Made by a program: the position numbers and the translations under genes. Positions 52,186-60,754 of a stretch of DNA of 64,000 nt are shown here, one piece after another; positions within the stretch are counted from its first letter, which is position 1; every line of letters begins with the position of its first letter. The notes under the pieces are model-generated. The model saw only the letters and a list, made by a program, of their open reading frames with translations, made no database searches and was not told the origin of the DNA. The DNA is taken from positions 1-64,000 of the forward strand of contig NZ_FOXY01000016.1 of assembly GCF_900115865.1 (NCBI RefSeq). Direction: 5' to 3'. Source of the DNA: Donghicola eburneus (GTDB lineage: Bacteria > Pseudomonadota > Alphaproteobacteria > Rhodobacterales > Rhodobacteraceae).

Positions 52186-52224
52186 AGTCTGGTTCCTGCT
52201 GGTAATTTCAGTATTTTCTGGGAT

Positions 52225-53607
52225 TTAGACGACTTCGATCCATGTGTTCATGCCGGAAGCCGCATGGGCCAGCATGTGACAATGGAAAAGCCACTTTCCG
52301 GGATTGTCCGCGACGAACGCGATCTCGAGGGGTTGCTCTGGATAAGATAGGATCGTGTCTCTGAGCGGGCCAAGGCTGCCATCTGCCCGCACCTCGCGGA
52401 AATGCATCCCGTGCAGGTGCATCGCGTGCGCAAAGGCGGTACGGTTGATCAGGGTCACACGCGCCACGGCGCCTTGGTTCAGCGAAGCAAAGGGCGTTTC
52501 GGACATCCCAGCCTGACCCGACAGCGCCCAAAACTGGCCACGATCAATGAGCGCGCGGAAGTCGAGCGTTTCGCCTTGGTACATGGCGCTGTCCATGCCC
52601 GCCATCGCGCCGCCTTCCATGACCATCTCGAACTGCTGCGCGTCATTCAGGTCAGGCCGCGCAGTGTTCGGGTTGGCGGGCAAGGGGGCGGGCGCATCGG
52701 GACGACGCTCGGTGCTGCCCGAGACGGTCATCTCGACCAGCGCTTCCCAACCGTCGTTGTTCAGGGACATTAGTATGCCCGCTGGATCGTCCGGTGTCGC
52801 GGTCACGTCCACGATCAGGTCGACGCGCTGCGCAGGGGCGAGGATGATCTCGCTCGTGGCCGGTTCGGGCGCGTCCAAAGGCATACCGTCCAACGCAACG
52901 GTCCACCCCGCCATCCCTTGCAGGCGAAGGACGAAGATGCGGGCGTTGGCGGCGTTGATCAGGCGCAGCCGCAGGCGTTCTCCGGTGCGCGCGGTCAACG
53001 CATAGGCAAACTGCCCGTTTACCCCGATCAGATTTCCGGTCCGCCCGCCGTGGCTCATCATCATCGGATGGGCAAAGGGTTCGGAAAAGGCGCCCGTGTC
53101 TGGGTCCAGAAGCCAGTCATTCAGCATCAGAACCTCGTCGCGGTCCACGTCCGGCGGCGTAGACTCGTCGATGATCAAGGGGCCAGATAGGCCGCGTCCG
53201 ACTTGCTCCATCGAGTTGGTGTGCGCGTGATACCAGTAGGTGCCTGCATCGGGCACCACAAAGTCGTAGTCATACCGTTCGCCCGGTGCGACAGGGTCCT
53301 GCGTGAGACCAGCAACCCCGTCCATCGCGTTATCGATACGAATGCCATGCCAGTGCACGCTGGTCGGGACGTCTAATTCGTTGACCAGCGTTTGCTGAAC
53401 GCGGCCCCCTTGGGGGACACGGATCATGGGGCCGGGGATGGTCCCGTCATAGGACCAGACGTCGGTGGCTGGGTAACCTTCGGGGGCCAGCTGGACGGTC
53501 GCCTTGCGGGCCGTCAGCGTAGGCGTTTGCGCCGTGGCGGGCCGGATAAAGGACAGTCCGGCAACACCGCCGAGACCTGCGCAAAATGTTCTGCGGGTAA
53601 GCTTCAT
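52225..53607 (-). CDS. periplasmic multicopper oxidase (CueO/laccase-like)
   Basis: A 460-residue, Tat-exported protein (MKLTRRTFCAGLGGVAGLSF, twin Arg RR). Copper ligands are visible in SVHWHGIRIDNAMDG, TYWYHAHTNSMEQVG, HAMHLHGMHFREVR and WLFHCHMLAHAASGMNTWIE. The HCHMLAHAASGM end supplies the type 1 Cys, the type 3 His residues and an axial Met. Such enzymes oxidise Cu(I) and protect the periplasm. Ten bases separate it from the cytochrome c gene upstream, so they are co-expressed and might exchange electrons. A met-containing loop (FEMVMEGGAMAGMDSAMYQ) resembles the Met-rich insert of copper oxidases. Confidence 0.93.
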   Translation of the reverse strand: MKLTRRTFCAGLGGVAGLSFIRPATAQTPTLTARKATVQLAPEGYPATDVWSYDGTIPGPMIRVPQGGRVQQTLVNELDVPTSVHWHGIRIDNAMDGVAGLTQDPVAPGERYDYDFVVPDAGTYWYHAHTNSMEQVGRGLSGPLIIDESTPPDVDRDEVLMLNDWLLDPDTGAFSEPFAHPMMMSHGGRTGNLIGVNGQFAYALTARTGERLRLRLINAANARIFVLRLQGMAGWTVALDGMPLDAPEPATSEIILAPAQRVDLIVDVTATPDDPAGILMSLNNDGWEALVEMTVSGSTERRPDAPAPLPANPNTARPDLNDAQQFEMVMEGGAMAGMDSAMYQGETLDFRALIDRGQFWALSGQAGMSETPFASLNQGAVARVTLINRTAFAHAMHLHGMHFREVRADGSLGPLRDTILSYPEQPLEIAFVADNPGKWLFHCHMLAHAASGMNTWIEVV

Positions 53608-53616
53608 GCCGCGCCC

Positions 53617-54051
53617 CTAGTGAATGCCATTGGCGCGCTGAAGTTCACGCACGTAAGTGATAATCCCAGCAACATCGGCTTTTGTCAGCCCGTCTTGGGG
53701 TGGCATATTGCCGAACCGCCAGTGGTGTGCGCGCACGCCCTGTTGCACGGCCAGCACAAAGGACATGTCGCCGTGGTGGCTCGGTTCGTAGATCTTGTGC
53801 ACCAAGGGCGGGCCAGCGGCCTTGTTTCCGGCCGCGTTGGTGCCGTGACACGCAGCGCAAATAGCATCAAAGGCGCGCTTGCCCATCTGCGCCTCGGCCG
53901 AGAGGGTTTCGGGCAGCGTCACCTCGACAATCGGGTTGCCCTGTGGTGGGGTGGCGGTCGCGGCCTCTTGGGCTTGCGTCTGGGTCAGGGACACATAGAC
54001 CCCCGCAGCGATAAGGAGGGCGGCGCTCCCTAAGATCATCTTCTTGTTCAT
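53617..54051 (-). CDS. class I c-type cytochrome
   Basis: A 144-residue protein with an N-terminal hydrophobic signal or anchor (MNKKMILGSAALLIAAGVYV), haem site CAACHGTNAAG and an axial Met in FGNMPPQDGLTKADVAGIIT. The RELQ end is typical of small electron carriers. ATG 54051 is chosen over an upstream frame opening. It is placed directly before the multicopper oxidase gene and may pass electrons with it. Confidence 0.9.
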   Translation of the reverse strand: MNKKMILGSAALLIAAGVYVSLTQTQAQEAATATPPQGNPIVEVTLPETLSAEAQMGKRAFDAICAACHGTNAAGNKAAGPPLVHKIYEPSHHGDMSFVLAVQQGVRAHHWRFGNMPPQDGLTKADVAGIITYVRELQRANGIH

Positions 54052-54127
54052 CAATGGTATCCTGTCGTCGCGCGACTTGGCGCTGATCCTGTCACACTGC
54101 CCGATCATGGGCAGTCGGCGAATAAGG

Positions 54128-54451
54128 TCAGGCGCGCGGACGCGGCGGCGGCAGGTCGATTTGCCTGTGCGCGCTCGCCAAGATGCAGGATGGCGGCATC
54201 GCGTGCCGAGGCATAGTGTTCCGAACGAAAGGCAGGGCCATGGGTTGCGTTAGCAGCACCGCACCCGCGCAAGACGCCATATGGGCGCAGTCGTGGGGAC
54301 CCGTCGCGGCGTTTGACATGTCTGGACATTCAAGGCAGGGGGCGTGGCTGGTCAGTGTCATCTCGTCGGCCATGCCATGCGCCATGCTCGCGCCGGGTAG
54401 GGCGAACAAGGCCATAAAGCCAGCCAGCAAGAGTGCAATGATCAAACGCAT
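54128..54451 (-). CDS. small Cys/His/Met-rich periplasmic protein (DUF2946-like)
   Basis: A 107-residue protein with a signal peptide (MRLIIALLLAGFMALFALPG … SMA). The mature part has MTLTSHAPCLECPDMSNAAT and GPHDCAHMASCAG, potential thiol/imidazole/thioether metal ligands, and a Pro/Arg-rich end. Such proteins (DUF2946-like) occur in copper-responsive loci. It lies between the cytochrome c and glutaredoxin–MauE genes on the same strand. A periplasmic copper-binding role is inferred. Confidence 0.7.
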   Translation of the reverse strand: MRLIIALLLAGFMALFALPGASMAHGMADEMTLTSHAPCLECPDMSNAATGPHDCAHMASCAGAVLLTQPMALPFVRNTMPRHAMPPSCILASAHRQIDLPPPRPRA

Positions 54452-54536
54452 TCGGGTTCCACATTCAGGTGTGCGGATGACATTGCAGCAAGCCGGACTG
54501 CGGGGTCAAGACGCACATCATCACGGGATCGGCACT

Positions 54537-55295
54537 TTAGCCGAACAGAGCCTTGCCGCCCATCCACAGAGCCATTGCCACCATCATCACATTTTCGGTC
54601 AGGGACACAAAGCCGAGCGGCACATTTGACGACCCGCCAACGCAGGCGCATTTCAACTCACGTTTGTCGATATAGACGGCTTTGAACACACTCACCGCCC
54701 CGATCGTCCCGATGACCAAGGCCACTGGAACCGACAGCCACGTCAGCGCGCCCGCCGTCATGAGGATACCGGCCAAAGCCTCGCCAAAGGGGTAGACTTT
54801 GCCATACCGAACCCAACGTCGTGCCAAGAGGTCATAGTTCAGGAACATGGTCGAAAAGCTCTCGATGTCCTGCAGTTTCTGGATCGCGAGGATGGCCATC
54901 GACAACGAGATAAACCACTCGACGGCCCGCATGGTGAGGAACGTGCCATACTGGTGCCATGACAGGCCCAACGCCAGCAGCGCAGCTACCGAAAAGATTG
55001 CGATCACAGGCTGATAGCTGGTGTCGCTCTGCTCTTCTTTCGGGGGATCAATATCGAAATGTACGCGCAGGTCGTCATAGCCGCCGATCCGCTCTCCGTT
55101 GATAAAGGTCTGCGGCGTCGTTTTGACCCCGTGCTTCTCCATAATCGCATCTGTTTCTTCGCGTGTCTCCAGATGATGATCGTCAACGGTGTAACCTTGG
55201 CGCTCGAGTAGATCCTTGGACTTCAGGCCATAGGGGCACACGTGCTCTGGCATCACCATGCGATAGAGCGTTGCGGTTTGAGTGTCTTTGGGCAT
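54537..55295 (-). CDS. glutaredoxin–MauE/DoxX-type membrane fusion protein
   Basis: A 252-residue protein. Residues ~5–80 are glutaredoxin-like (YRMVMPEHVCPYGLKSKDLL, TTPQTFINGERIGGYDDLRV) with a single active-site Cys in CPYG. Residues ~95–250 form about four membrane segments of the MauE/DoxX type, including FPFGEALAGILMTAGAL-like wording (VYPFGEALAGILM) and a conserved ELKCACVGGSSNVPLGFVSL with a CxC pair. It probably relays reducing equivalents at the membrane, possibly to periplasmic thiols or copper proteins. AAGGAGATTTCTG precedes ATG 55295. It is the first gene of the minus-strand copper group. Confidence 0.88.
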   Translation of the reverse strand: MPKDTQTATLYRMVMPEHVCPYGLKSKDLLERQGYTVDDHHLETREETDAIMEKHGVKTTPQTFINGERIGGYDDLRVHFDIDPPKEEQSDTSYQPVIAIFSVAALLALGLSWHQYGTFLTMRAVEWFISLSMAILAIQKLQDIESFSTMFLNYDLLARRWVRYGKVYPFGEALAGILMTAGALTWLSVPVALVIGTIGAVSVFKAVYIDKRELKCACVGGSSNVPLGFVSLTENVMMVAMALWMGGKALFG

Positions 55296-55371
55296 CAGAA
55301 ATCTCCTTTGCAGTCGCCTCCGCGGCGGGGGCAAGCGCAATCACACCGATAGAGCGTTTGAGGGAGAAACG

Positions 55372-55391
55372 ACCTTCCTGCGCTGGAAGGT
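55372..55391. promoter_or_regulatory. CueR/HmrR-like operator dyad
   Basis: ACCTTCC-TGCGCT-GGAAGGT is the half-site pair recognised by copper-sensing MerR regulators (CueR/HmrR), with a six-base centre rather than the usual seven. It lies between the divergent glutaredoxin–MauE gene and the His-rich secreted gene. No cueR gene is in the window. Confidence 0.7.
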
Positions 55392-55544
55392 TCCATAAAA
55401 CTTATGACGTGCGGGGTTTGAGCTTGGGCTGATCTGCGAAAAATCGAGCCATCGACAGGTGCCTGCGGTCAGCGTAGCCTTGGCATTACGGCCCGCACGC
55501 ACAAACGGTCGCCGTGGCGGACACGACAAAGAGGAAGATCGCTG

Positions 55545-56078
55545 ATGAAGACCCTTATAGCCGCAATGCTCCTTTTGCCCGTTGGGGCGATGGCCCAAAC
55601 GCACGATCATTCCGGTCATAGCGCCGCGATGCAGCAGGCCATGCCGACCGAAGGCGGGCAAGGTGCCTTTGCCGCGCTGGCCGAGATTGTCGCCCTCCTG
55701 TCTGCCGATCCGCACACAGACTGGTCGCAGGTCGATATCGGTGCCCTGCGCCAGCACTTGCAGGACATGAACCAGCTCGTCTTGAACGTCAGCGTCGTCG
55801 AGGTGCCCGTACCAGGCGGTCTGCAAATGACAATCTCTCGCCAAAGTCCCGGTGCAGAGGCTGCGTGGCGCATGGTGCCTGCGCACGGCCCTGTGGTGGC
55901 CTCGGAAACCGGTTGGAACAGCATTGTGCAGGTGAACGACGATACGTTGATCTGGACCGTCAGCGCAGAAGGGGCCGAAGATCAAATACGTGGTTTAGGG
56001 TTCTTTGGGCTGATGGCCACAGGCAATCACCACCCCGCACATCACCTTGCGCTGGCCAAAGGGCAACCGATGCACTGA
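55545..56078 (+). CDS. secreted His/Met-rich protein of the copper cluster
   Basis: A 177-residue protein with a signal peptide (MKTLIAAMLLLPVGAMA) followed by QTHDHSGHSAAMQQAM, a His/Met-rich likely copper-binding start, and ending NHHPAHHLALAKGQPMH. The middle (~45–150) is predicted alpha/beta with no recognised family. AAGAGGAAGATCGCTG precedes ATG 55545. It is divergent from the minus-strand copper group, with the CueR-like dyad between. A periplasmic copper-binding role is inferred from composition and context. Confidence 0.75.
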   Translation: MKTLIAAMLLLPVGAMAQTHDHSGHSAAMQQAMPTEGGQGAFAALAEIVALLSADPHTDWSQVDIGALRQHLQDMNQLVLNVSVVEVPVPGGLQMTISRQSPGAEAAWRMVPAHGPVVASETGWNSIVQVNDDTLIWTVSAEGAEDQIRGLGFFGLMATGNHHPAHHLALAKGQPMH

Positions 56079-56108
56079 GCGCACCAAGCGGCGCGCATCT
56101 TCCTGCGA

Positions 56109-57017
56109 TCAGGCGTTTATATGAGCGCGGATCGCCTCCATGAAGCCAAGCAGCGTGCTGGAATGCGGCACACCTTTGCGGGTCAGAACAGAGGCTCGGA
56201 TTTCGCAGGCAGGCATAAAAGGCCGCGCAACAAGACCGCGCTGCAAATAGGGTTGGGCGGAGTAGGGGTCCACGACGGTCAATCCCATGCCGTCCGCCAC
56301 CAAGGCCGCCGCTGTCTGACAATACCGCACCTCAATCTGCGGCTCATACGGCGCTGACCCCAGTGCGAACCCCTTGGCCACAAGACGCCCGAGTTGCGAA
56401 GCCTGATCGATCCCGACGATTTGCCGCCCCTTCAGGTCCTCTGCAGCTATTGTGCTCTGCTCGGCCAATGGATCGTCCTCGGGCAACAAAACAACCATCT
56501 GACTGCGCTGAACAATTTCGGAGTTCACTGTCTCTAGCTTTTCTGCGTTCAGGATGAGGCCAACATCCGCCTGTCCCGTCTCGATCGCCTCGAGCACGTT
56601 GGACAAGCGCCGCACATCATAAGAGACGGTCACGTTTGGACGGTCGGCCAAGAAAGCGCGTAGCGCTTTGGGACCGACCGAATACCCCAGAGGCGGGGTC
56701 GCAATGACGCGCAGTCGCCCCACACGGCCAGAGCGCATGTCCCGCGCCCGTGTCGAAAAGGACCGCAGCAGCCCGAAGAGCGGACGTATTTCTTCGAACA
56801 GATCGCGGGCCTCGGCGGTGGGCTGCAGGCGCCGTCCGGTGCGTTCAAACAGAGTGATGCCCAACTGGTTTTCGAGTTGGCGCAACCCTGCGGAAACAGC
56901 AGGCTGCGACACCCCGAGGAACTCTGCCGTTTCGACCGTTGTGGAGCATCGCATCATCGCGGCAAAGATCTCTAGGAGCCGCAAGGAGACATCAGGCATG
57001 TCTTCGATTTTTGCCAT
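56109..57017 (-). CDS. LysR-family transcriptional regulator
   Basis: A 302-residue LTTR. The N-terminal winged HTH has LRLLEIFAAMMRCSTTVETA, EFLGVSQPAVSAGLRQLENQ and LGITLFERTGRRLQPT; the rest is the periplasmic-binding-like effector domain (RVGRLRVIATPPLGYSVGPK). It is the last gene of the hydantoin group and on the same strand, so it is probably the local regulator even though it is not divergent. A likely LTTR-type dyad lies upstream of the transport genes (63254–63271). Confidence 0.92.
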   Translation of the reverse strand: MAKIEDMPDVSLRLLEIFAAMMRCSTTVETAEFLGVSQPAVSAGLRQLENQLGITLFERTGRRLQPTAEARDLFEEIRPLFGLLRSFSTRARDMRSGRVGRLRVIATPPLGYSVGPKALRAFLADRPNVTVSYDVRRLSNVLEAIETGQADVGLILNAEKLETVNSEIVQRSQMVVLLPEDDPLAEQSTIAAEDLKGRQIVGIDQASQLGRLVAKGFALGSAPYEPQIEVRYCQTAAALVADGMGLTVVDPYSAQPYLQRGLVARPFMPACEIRASVLTRKGVPHSSTLLGFMEAIRAHINA

Positions 57018-57042
57018 TCTTTACAGCCCTTTCACCGCTGGC

Positions 57043-57681
57043 TCAGCCAAGGACCGCGCCAAGCGCGATGCTCGCCGCAGCCATCACGGGATCAATCACC
57101 GCCAATCCGGTGTCGCGTTCTAATCGCGCGCGGATGGGTGCCATGCCCGCACACCCCAGAACGATCGCGCCCGCGCCCATGCGGCCAAGCTCTTCGGCCT
57201 TCTCTCGGACCAAGACATAAACGGCCTCGTCGCGACCCGAGGCCGCCGCGGACACGCCGGGTAAGGCCAGCTCGCCTGCCAGCCTTTCGGAAACACCCAT
57301 TTGTCGCATCTTGCGCAGATGGCGCGGGATCGAGCGCTCGGAGAGGGCAATGATCCCAAAGCGGTCAGCACGTGCAAAAGCTGTCAGGATGCCCGCCTCC
57401 TGACAGCCAATCGCGATTTTAACGCCCTCAGCGCGTAAAAGGTCGAGACCCGGATCAGAAAAACACGCGGTGATGTAGGCAGACGCATCGGGCCGTGCAC
57501 GGGCCGTTGCCAGAACCTCTAGCCCCGCGCGGGCGACATCTTCGTCACTGGCGATGGTTGCCGGGTTTTGCGGGATATCGACCACTTCGAAATGCGACCC
57601 CAGAGCGGCGACCGCATCCCGAATGCCATCCGTCACCTCGCCCGAACTGTTCGGGTTGATGATCAGGATCGGACTGCTCAT
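57043..57681 (-). CDS. hydantoin racemase (Asp/Glu racemase superfamily)
   Basis: A 212-residue protein. ILIINPNSSGEVTDGIRDAV is the N-terminal signature of hydantoin racemases, and the two catalytic cysteines are visible in YITACFSDPGLDLL and IVLGCAGMAPI. It interconverts D- and L-5-substituted hydantoins, letting a stereospecific hydantoinase pathway use both. Its ATG overlaps the hydantoinase stop (57678–57681). Allantoin racemase is a close relative and cannot be fully excluded. Confidence 0.9.
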   Translation of the reverse strand: MSSPILIINPNSSGEVTDGIRDAVAALGSHFEVVDIPQNPATIASDEDVARAGLEVLATARARPDASAYITACFSDPGLDLLRAEGVKIAIGCQEAGILTAFARADRFGIIALSERSIPRHLRKMRQMGVSERLAGELALPGVSAAASGRDEAVYVLVREKAEELGRMGAGAIVLGCAGMAPIRARLERDTGLAVIDPVMAAASIALGAVLG

Positions 57682-59132
57682 CGCAGGATTGTCCCGAAAT
57701 TTTGTGCCGGATCGAACTCTTTGGCGACGTAATCGGGCGTTCCACGCAGATCCACTGGCGCGCGGCCAAAGAACTGCCCCTGACCTTCGGTGGCTTTGAG
57801 TTCGTCATTTTCGACGATCACGCGGCCACGGTTCATCACCAGCTTGGGCACGCCGGTCAACTCCATTCCTTCAAACGGGGAATAGTCCATGTTGTCATGC
57901 TGGTCAGCGGCGCGGACGGTGCGGCACTCTTCTGGATCCCAGATGGCGATATCCGCGTCCATACCGGGGGCGATCCGGCCCTTGGTTGTGCAGCCAAATA
58001 CCTTGGCGGTGTTGCTGGACGACAGAGCCACAAATTGCTCGGGAGTGATACGCCCCTTCACGACACCTTCGGAAAAAAGGTAGGGCAAGCGCGCCGCAAT
58101 CCCCGGCATGCCGTTCGCAATTTTCGAGTAAGGCACGTCGACCCCATTCACGAATTTCCCCGTTTCGTCATAGCGATAGGGCGCGTGGTCCGAGTGAACG
58201 CCCACAAACGTGCCCATGCGAATATGCTTCCACAGTACCTCTTGGGTGGCTTCGTCCCGCAGTGGTGGCGAGCAGATGTACTTGGCACCCTCTGGTCCGG
58301 GGCGGTCCAGATCATTGCGGGTCAGCGCCAGATATTGCGGACAGGTCTCAGCATACAGCTTCGCTCCGTTCCATTGCTCGCGGCGGATAATCTCTGCCCC
58401 GCCCTCGGTCGAGACATGGACAACAAACAGCGGCGCATCCACGAGTTTGGCGAGTTGAACGGCGCGGTTGATCGCCTCTTCTTCGGCAAGTTCAGGGCGC
58501 GAGATCGCGTGGTATTTGGGATCAGTCAGGCCACGCGCCACCAGACGCTTGTTCATCCATTTGACCATGTCGTTATTCTCGGCATGGACCATGGTGATCG
58601 CGCCGTGTTCGCGCGCCACCGACAGGATGTCGAGCATGCCTCCATCCCCGAGGTTCATCAGGTCATAGGTCATGAAGACTTTGAACGAGGTGATTCCACG
58701 GGCAAAGGCGCGCGGAAGCTCTTCGGTCAGAACCTTTTCGGTCGGGTCCGAGATGATCAAATGGTAGGAATAGTCGATGACAGACCGCGCGCCACGGGCA
58801 TCATAGGTTTTGATCACGTCATCGACGGACTGCCCGCGTTGTTGCGCCGCAAACGGGATAAAAGACGAATTGCCGCCAAACGCAGCCGAGATCGAGCCGG
58901 ACAGATAGTCATCGGCGGTCATCACTCCCGAAGAGCTTTCCTGTGCGATATGGGCGTGGGTTTCGATCCCGCCCGGCATGACCAGCCGCCCGCCAGCGTC
59001 GATGCGTGTGTCGCCGCCATCGAGCCTCTCTGACACAGCGACGATGCGGCCATCCGCAATCCCGATGTCCCCCTGAAATTGGCCCTCTGCCGTGACGATC
59101 GTGCCGCCGTGAATTACCGTCTCAAAAGTCAT
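57678..59132 (-). CDS. hydA: dihydropyrimidinase / D-hydantoinase
   Basis: A 484-residue cyclic amidohydrolase. Zinc ligands appear in IETHAHIAQESSS (HxH), the carbamylated Lys in GITSFKVFMTYDL, His in LFVVHVSTEGGAEI, and Asp in FVGVHSDHAPYRYD. It hydrolyses 5-monosubstituted hydantoins or dihydropyrimidines to N-carbamoyl amino acids. It overlaps both neighbours by four bases, next to the carbamoylase upstream and the racemase downstream; the HyuA/HyuB ATP-dependent type is not present. Presence of the D-type carbamoylase argues for hydantoins of amino acids as substrate. Confidence 0.93.
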   Translation of the reverse strand: MTFETVIHGGTIVTAEGQFQGDIGIADGRIVAVSERLDGGDTRIDAGGRLVMPGGIETHAHIAQESSSGVMTADDYLSGSISAAFGGNSSFIPFAAQQRGQSVDDVIKTYDARGARSVIDYSYHLIISDPTEKVLTEELPRAFARGITSFKVFMTYDLMNLGDGGMLDILSVAREHGAITMVHAENNDMVKWMNKRLVARGLTDPKYHAISRPELAEEEAINRAVQLAKLVDAPLFVVHVSTEGGAEIIRREQWNGAKLYAETCPQYLALTRNDLDRPGPEGAKYICSPPLRDEATQEVLWKHIRMGTFVGVHSDHAPYRYDETGKFVNGVDVPYSKIANGMPGIAARLPYLFSEGVVKGRITPEQFVALSSSNTAKVFGCTTKGRIAPGMDADIAIWDPEECRTVRAADQHDNMDYSPFEGMELTGVPKLVMNRGRVIVENDELKATEGQGQFFGRAPVDLRGTPDYVAKEFDPAQNFGTILR

Positions 59133-60058
59133 TCAGACGGCTCCTTCACGCCGGTTTGCGACGCGATCAGGCCGTAATGTTCGATCCGGCGGTGCGCCTC
59201 GAAGTTGAAAATGGTCGACTTACCAAAGGCGCATTTGTCAAAGTCTGCTTCAGCCACGATCAGCTCGTCCCCTTCGCCTTCGGCGCGTGCAATCACGAAG
59301 CCATCGGGATCGACGATAATTGACCCTGCGAACATGTGGTTGCCGTCCTCCATTCCGCATTTGGCAACAGCCACGGCATAGGTTGCGTTCTGGTAGGCGC
59401 CCGCGCAGACCGACAGTTCGTGGTGGTACACACGGCGCTCGATGCCCTCTTCCTTGGACAGGTTGTTCTGAGAGGGGGTGTTGTAGCCGATGCTCACCAA
59501 CTGCACGCCCTGCAGGCCCATCACGCGCCAGCTTTCGGGCCAACGGCGGTCATTGCAGATGGCCAGACCCATGATGGCGCCTTGGCTCCGCACCACGTTA
59601 AAGCCTGTGTCACCAGGCAGGAAATAGCGTTTCTCTAGGTGCTGGTGGCTGCGCTCGGCTTCAAATTCCGCGTGACCGGGCAAATGTGTTTTTCGGTACT
59701 TCAGCACGATTTCGCCCTCGGGCGAGACGAGGATCGAGGTGTTGAAATGCTCGCCTTCAGGTGTCAGCTCGCAATAGCCAAAGGAAAAGCCCATGCCGTA
59801 TTCTTTGGCTTTGGCGAACAGAGGCGCGGTAGCCTCGTTCGGCATCTCGGTTTCAAACCAATGGTCAAACTCGGCGCGGTCCTCGACATAAAAGCGCGGA
59901 AAGAACGTGGTTAGAGTCATCTCTGGATACGTCAGGAATTCTACGCCCTGAGCGTGGGCCTGATCCATCAGCGCGAGCATCCGCGCGACAACCTCTTCGC
60001 GGGTTTCGTCCTTTTGAATGCCGCCGATTTGGGCACCCCCGATGATCATCTTGGTCAT
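59129..60058 (-). CDS. N-carbamoyl-amino-acid amidohydrolase (nitrilase superfamily)
   Basis: A 309-residue CN-hydrolase. The catalytic triad is Glu in EFLTYPEMTLTTFFPR, Lys in KYRKTHLPGHAEFE and Cys in MGLAICNDRRWPESWRVMGL. The CNDRRWPE wording is characteristic of N-carbamoyl-D-amino-acid amidohydrolases (DCase). It releases the D-amino acid, CO2 and ammonia from the hydantoinase product. It is coupled by a four-base overlap to the hydantoinase gene. The sequence does not settle the substrate side chain. Confidence 0.92.
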   Translation of the reverse strand: MTKMIIGGAQIGGIQKDETREEVVARMLALMDQAHAQGVEFLTYPEMTLTTFFPRFYVEDRAEFDHWFETEMPNEATAPLFAKAKEYGMGFSFGYCELTPEGEHFNTSILVSPEGEIVLKYRKTHLPGHAEFEAERSHQHLEKRYFLPGDTGFNVVRSQGAIMGLAICNDRRWPESWRVMGLQGVQLVSIGYNTPSQNNLSKEEGIERRVYHHELSVCAGAYQNATYAVAVAKCGMEDGNHMFAGSIIVDPDGFVIARAEGEGDELIVAEADFDKCAFGKSTIFNFEAHRRIEHYGLIASQTGVKEPSE

Positions 60059-60075
60059 TGTGTAATCCCTTTCGA

Positions 60076-60744
60076 TTATTTGACGGCCAGACCGCGCTGG
60101 TAGCGAGAGATGATCCGCACCAGCGGCCAGAGAACGGCCAGATAGAGAAGCGCCGCCAATACGAGAGGCGAGGCGTTATAAGTCACCGAGCGCGCCATGT
60201 TGGCCGAGTAGAGCAGTTCGGACAGGGACACGACGGATGCGAGCGAGGTCAGTTTGACCACCTCGACGGTGTTGGAGAGCAGGTCGGGCAGCACATTGCG
60301 GATCGCAGGGGGCAGCACGACGTGGATCATGGTTTGTGTGGGCGACAGGCCCGTGGCACGCGCGGCTTCGGTTTGGCCCTTGGGCACGGCGTTGATGCCA
60401 GCGCGAAACACCTCTGCGAAGTAAGCGGAGTTGTTCATAAAGAACGCAATCACAACCGCAGAGAAGGGCGCCAATTCCAGCCCCGCAAACGGCAGGCCCG
60501 AATAGACAAAGATCAGCAGAACCAGCGGCGGGATCGCGCGAAAGAGGTCGATGTAGATGACCGAACCCCAACGGAGCCACCCGCGCGGGCTAAGCGCCCG
60601 GAGCGCCAGCATCAACCCGCCAAACAGGCCGCATATGATCACCACTGCGCACAGCTTTAGCGTGGTCACGGCCCCTTTGAGCAGCAGGGGGAGCGCCTGC
60701 ATCATGATGTTGATGTCAAAGAATGTGGCTAGAAACATATTCAT
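60076..60744 (-). CDS. amino-acid-type ABC transporter permease, second copy
   Basis: A 222-residue HisM/GlnP-type permease with about five hydrophobic segments. The EAA loop reads EAARATGLSPTQTMIHVVLP, and IPPLVLLIFVYSGLPF and VVKLTSLASVVSLSELLYSA are typical family words. It pairs with the adjacent permease gene of the same length as a heterodimer. It is in the hydantoin operon, ten bases from the next permease. Confidence 0.93.
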   Translation of the reverse strand: MNMFLATFFDINIMMQALPLLLKGAVTTLKLCAVVIICGLFGGLMLALRALSPRGWLRWGSVIYIDLFRAIPPLVLLIFVYSGLPFAGLELAPFSAVVIAFFMNNSAYFAEVFRAGINAVPKGQTEAARATGLSPTQTMIHVVLPPAIRNVLPDLLSNTVEVVKLTSLASVVSLSELLYSANMARSVTYNASPLVLAALLYLAVLWPLVRIISRYQRGLAVK

Positions 60745-60754
60745 AAAGCCGTCC

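Noticed and set aside
57702-59033. 443-residue plus-strand frame across the hydantoinase gene
   Set aside because: It mirrors the codon structure of the hydantoinase, which has all its metal ligands; no family or ribosome site supports the antisense frame.
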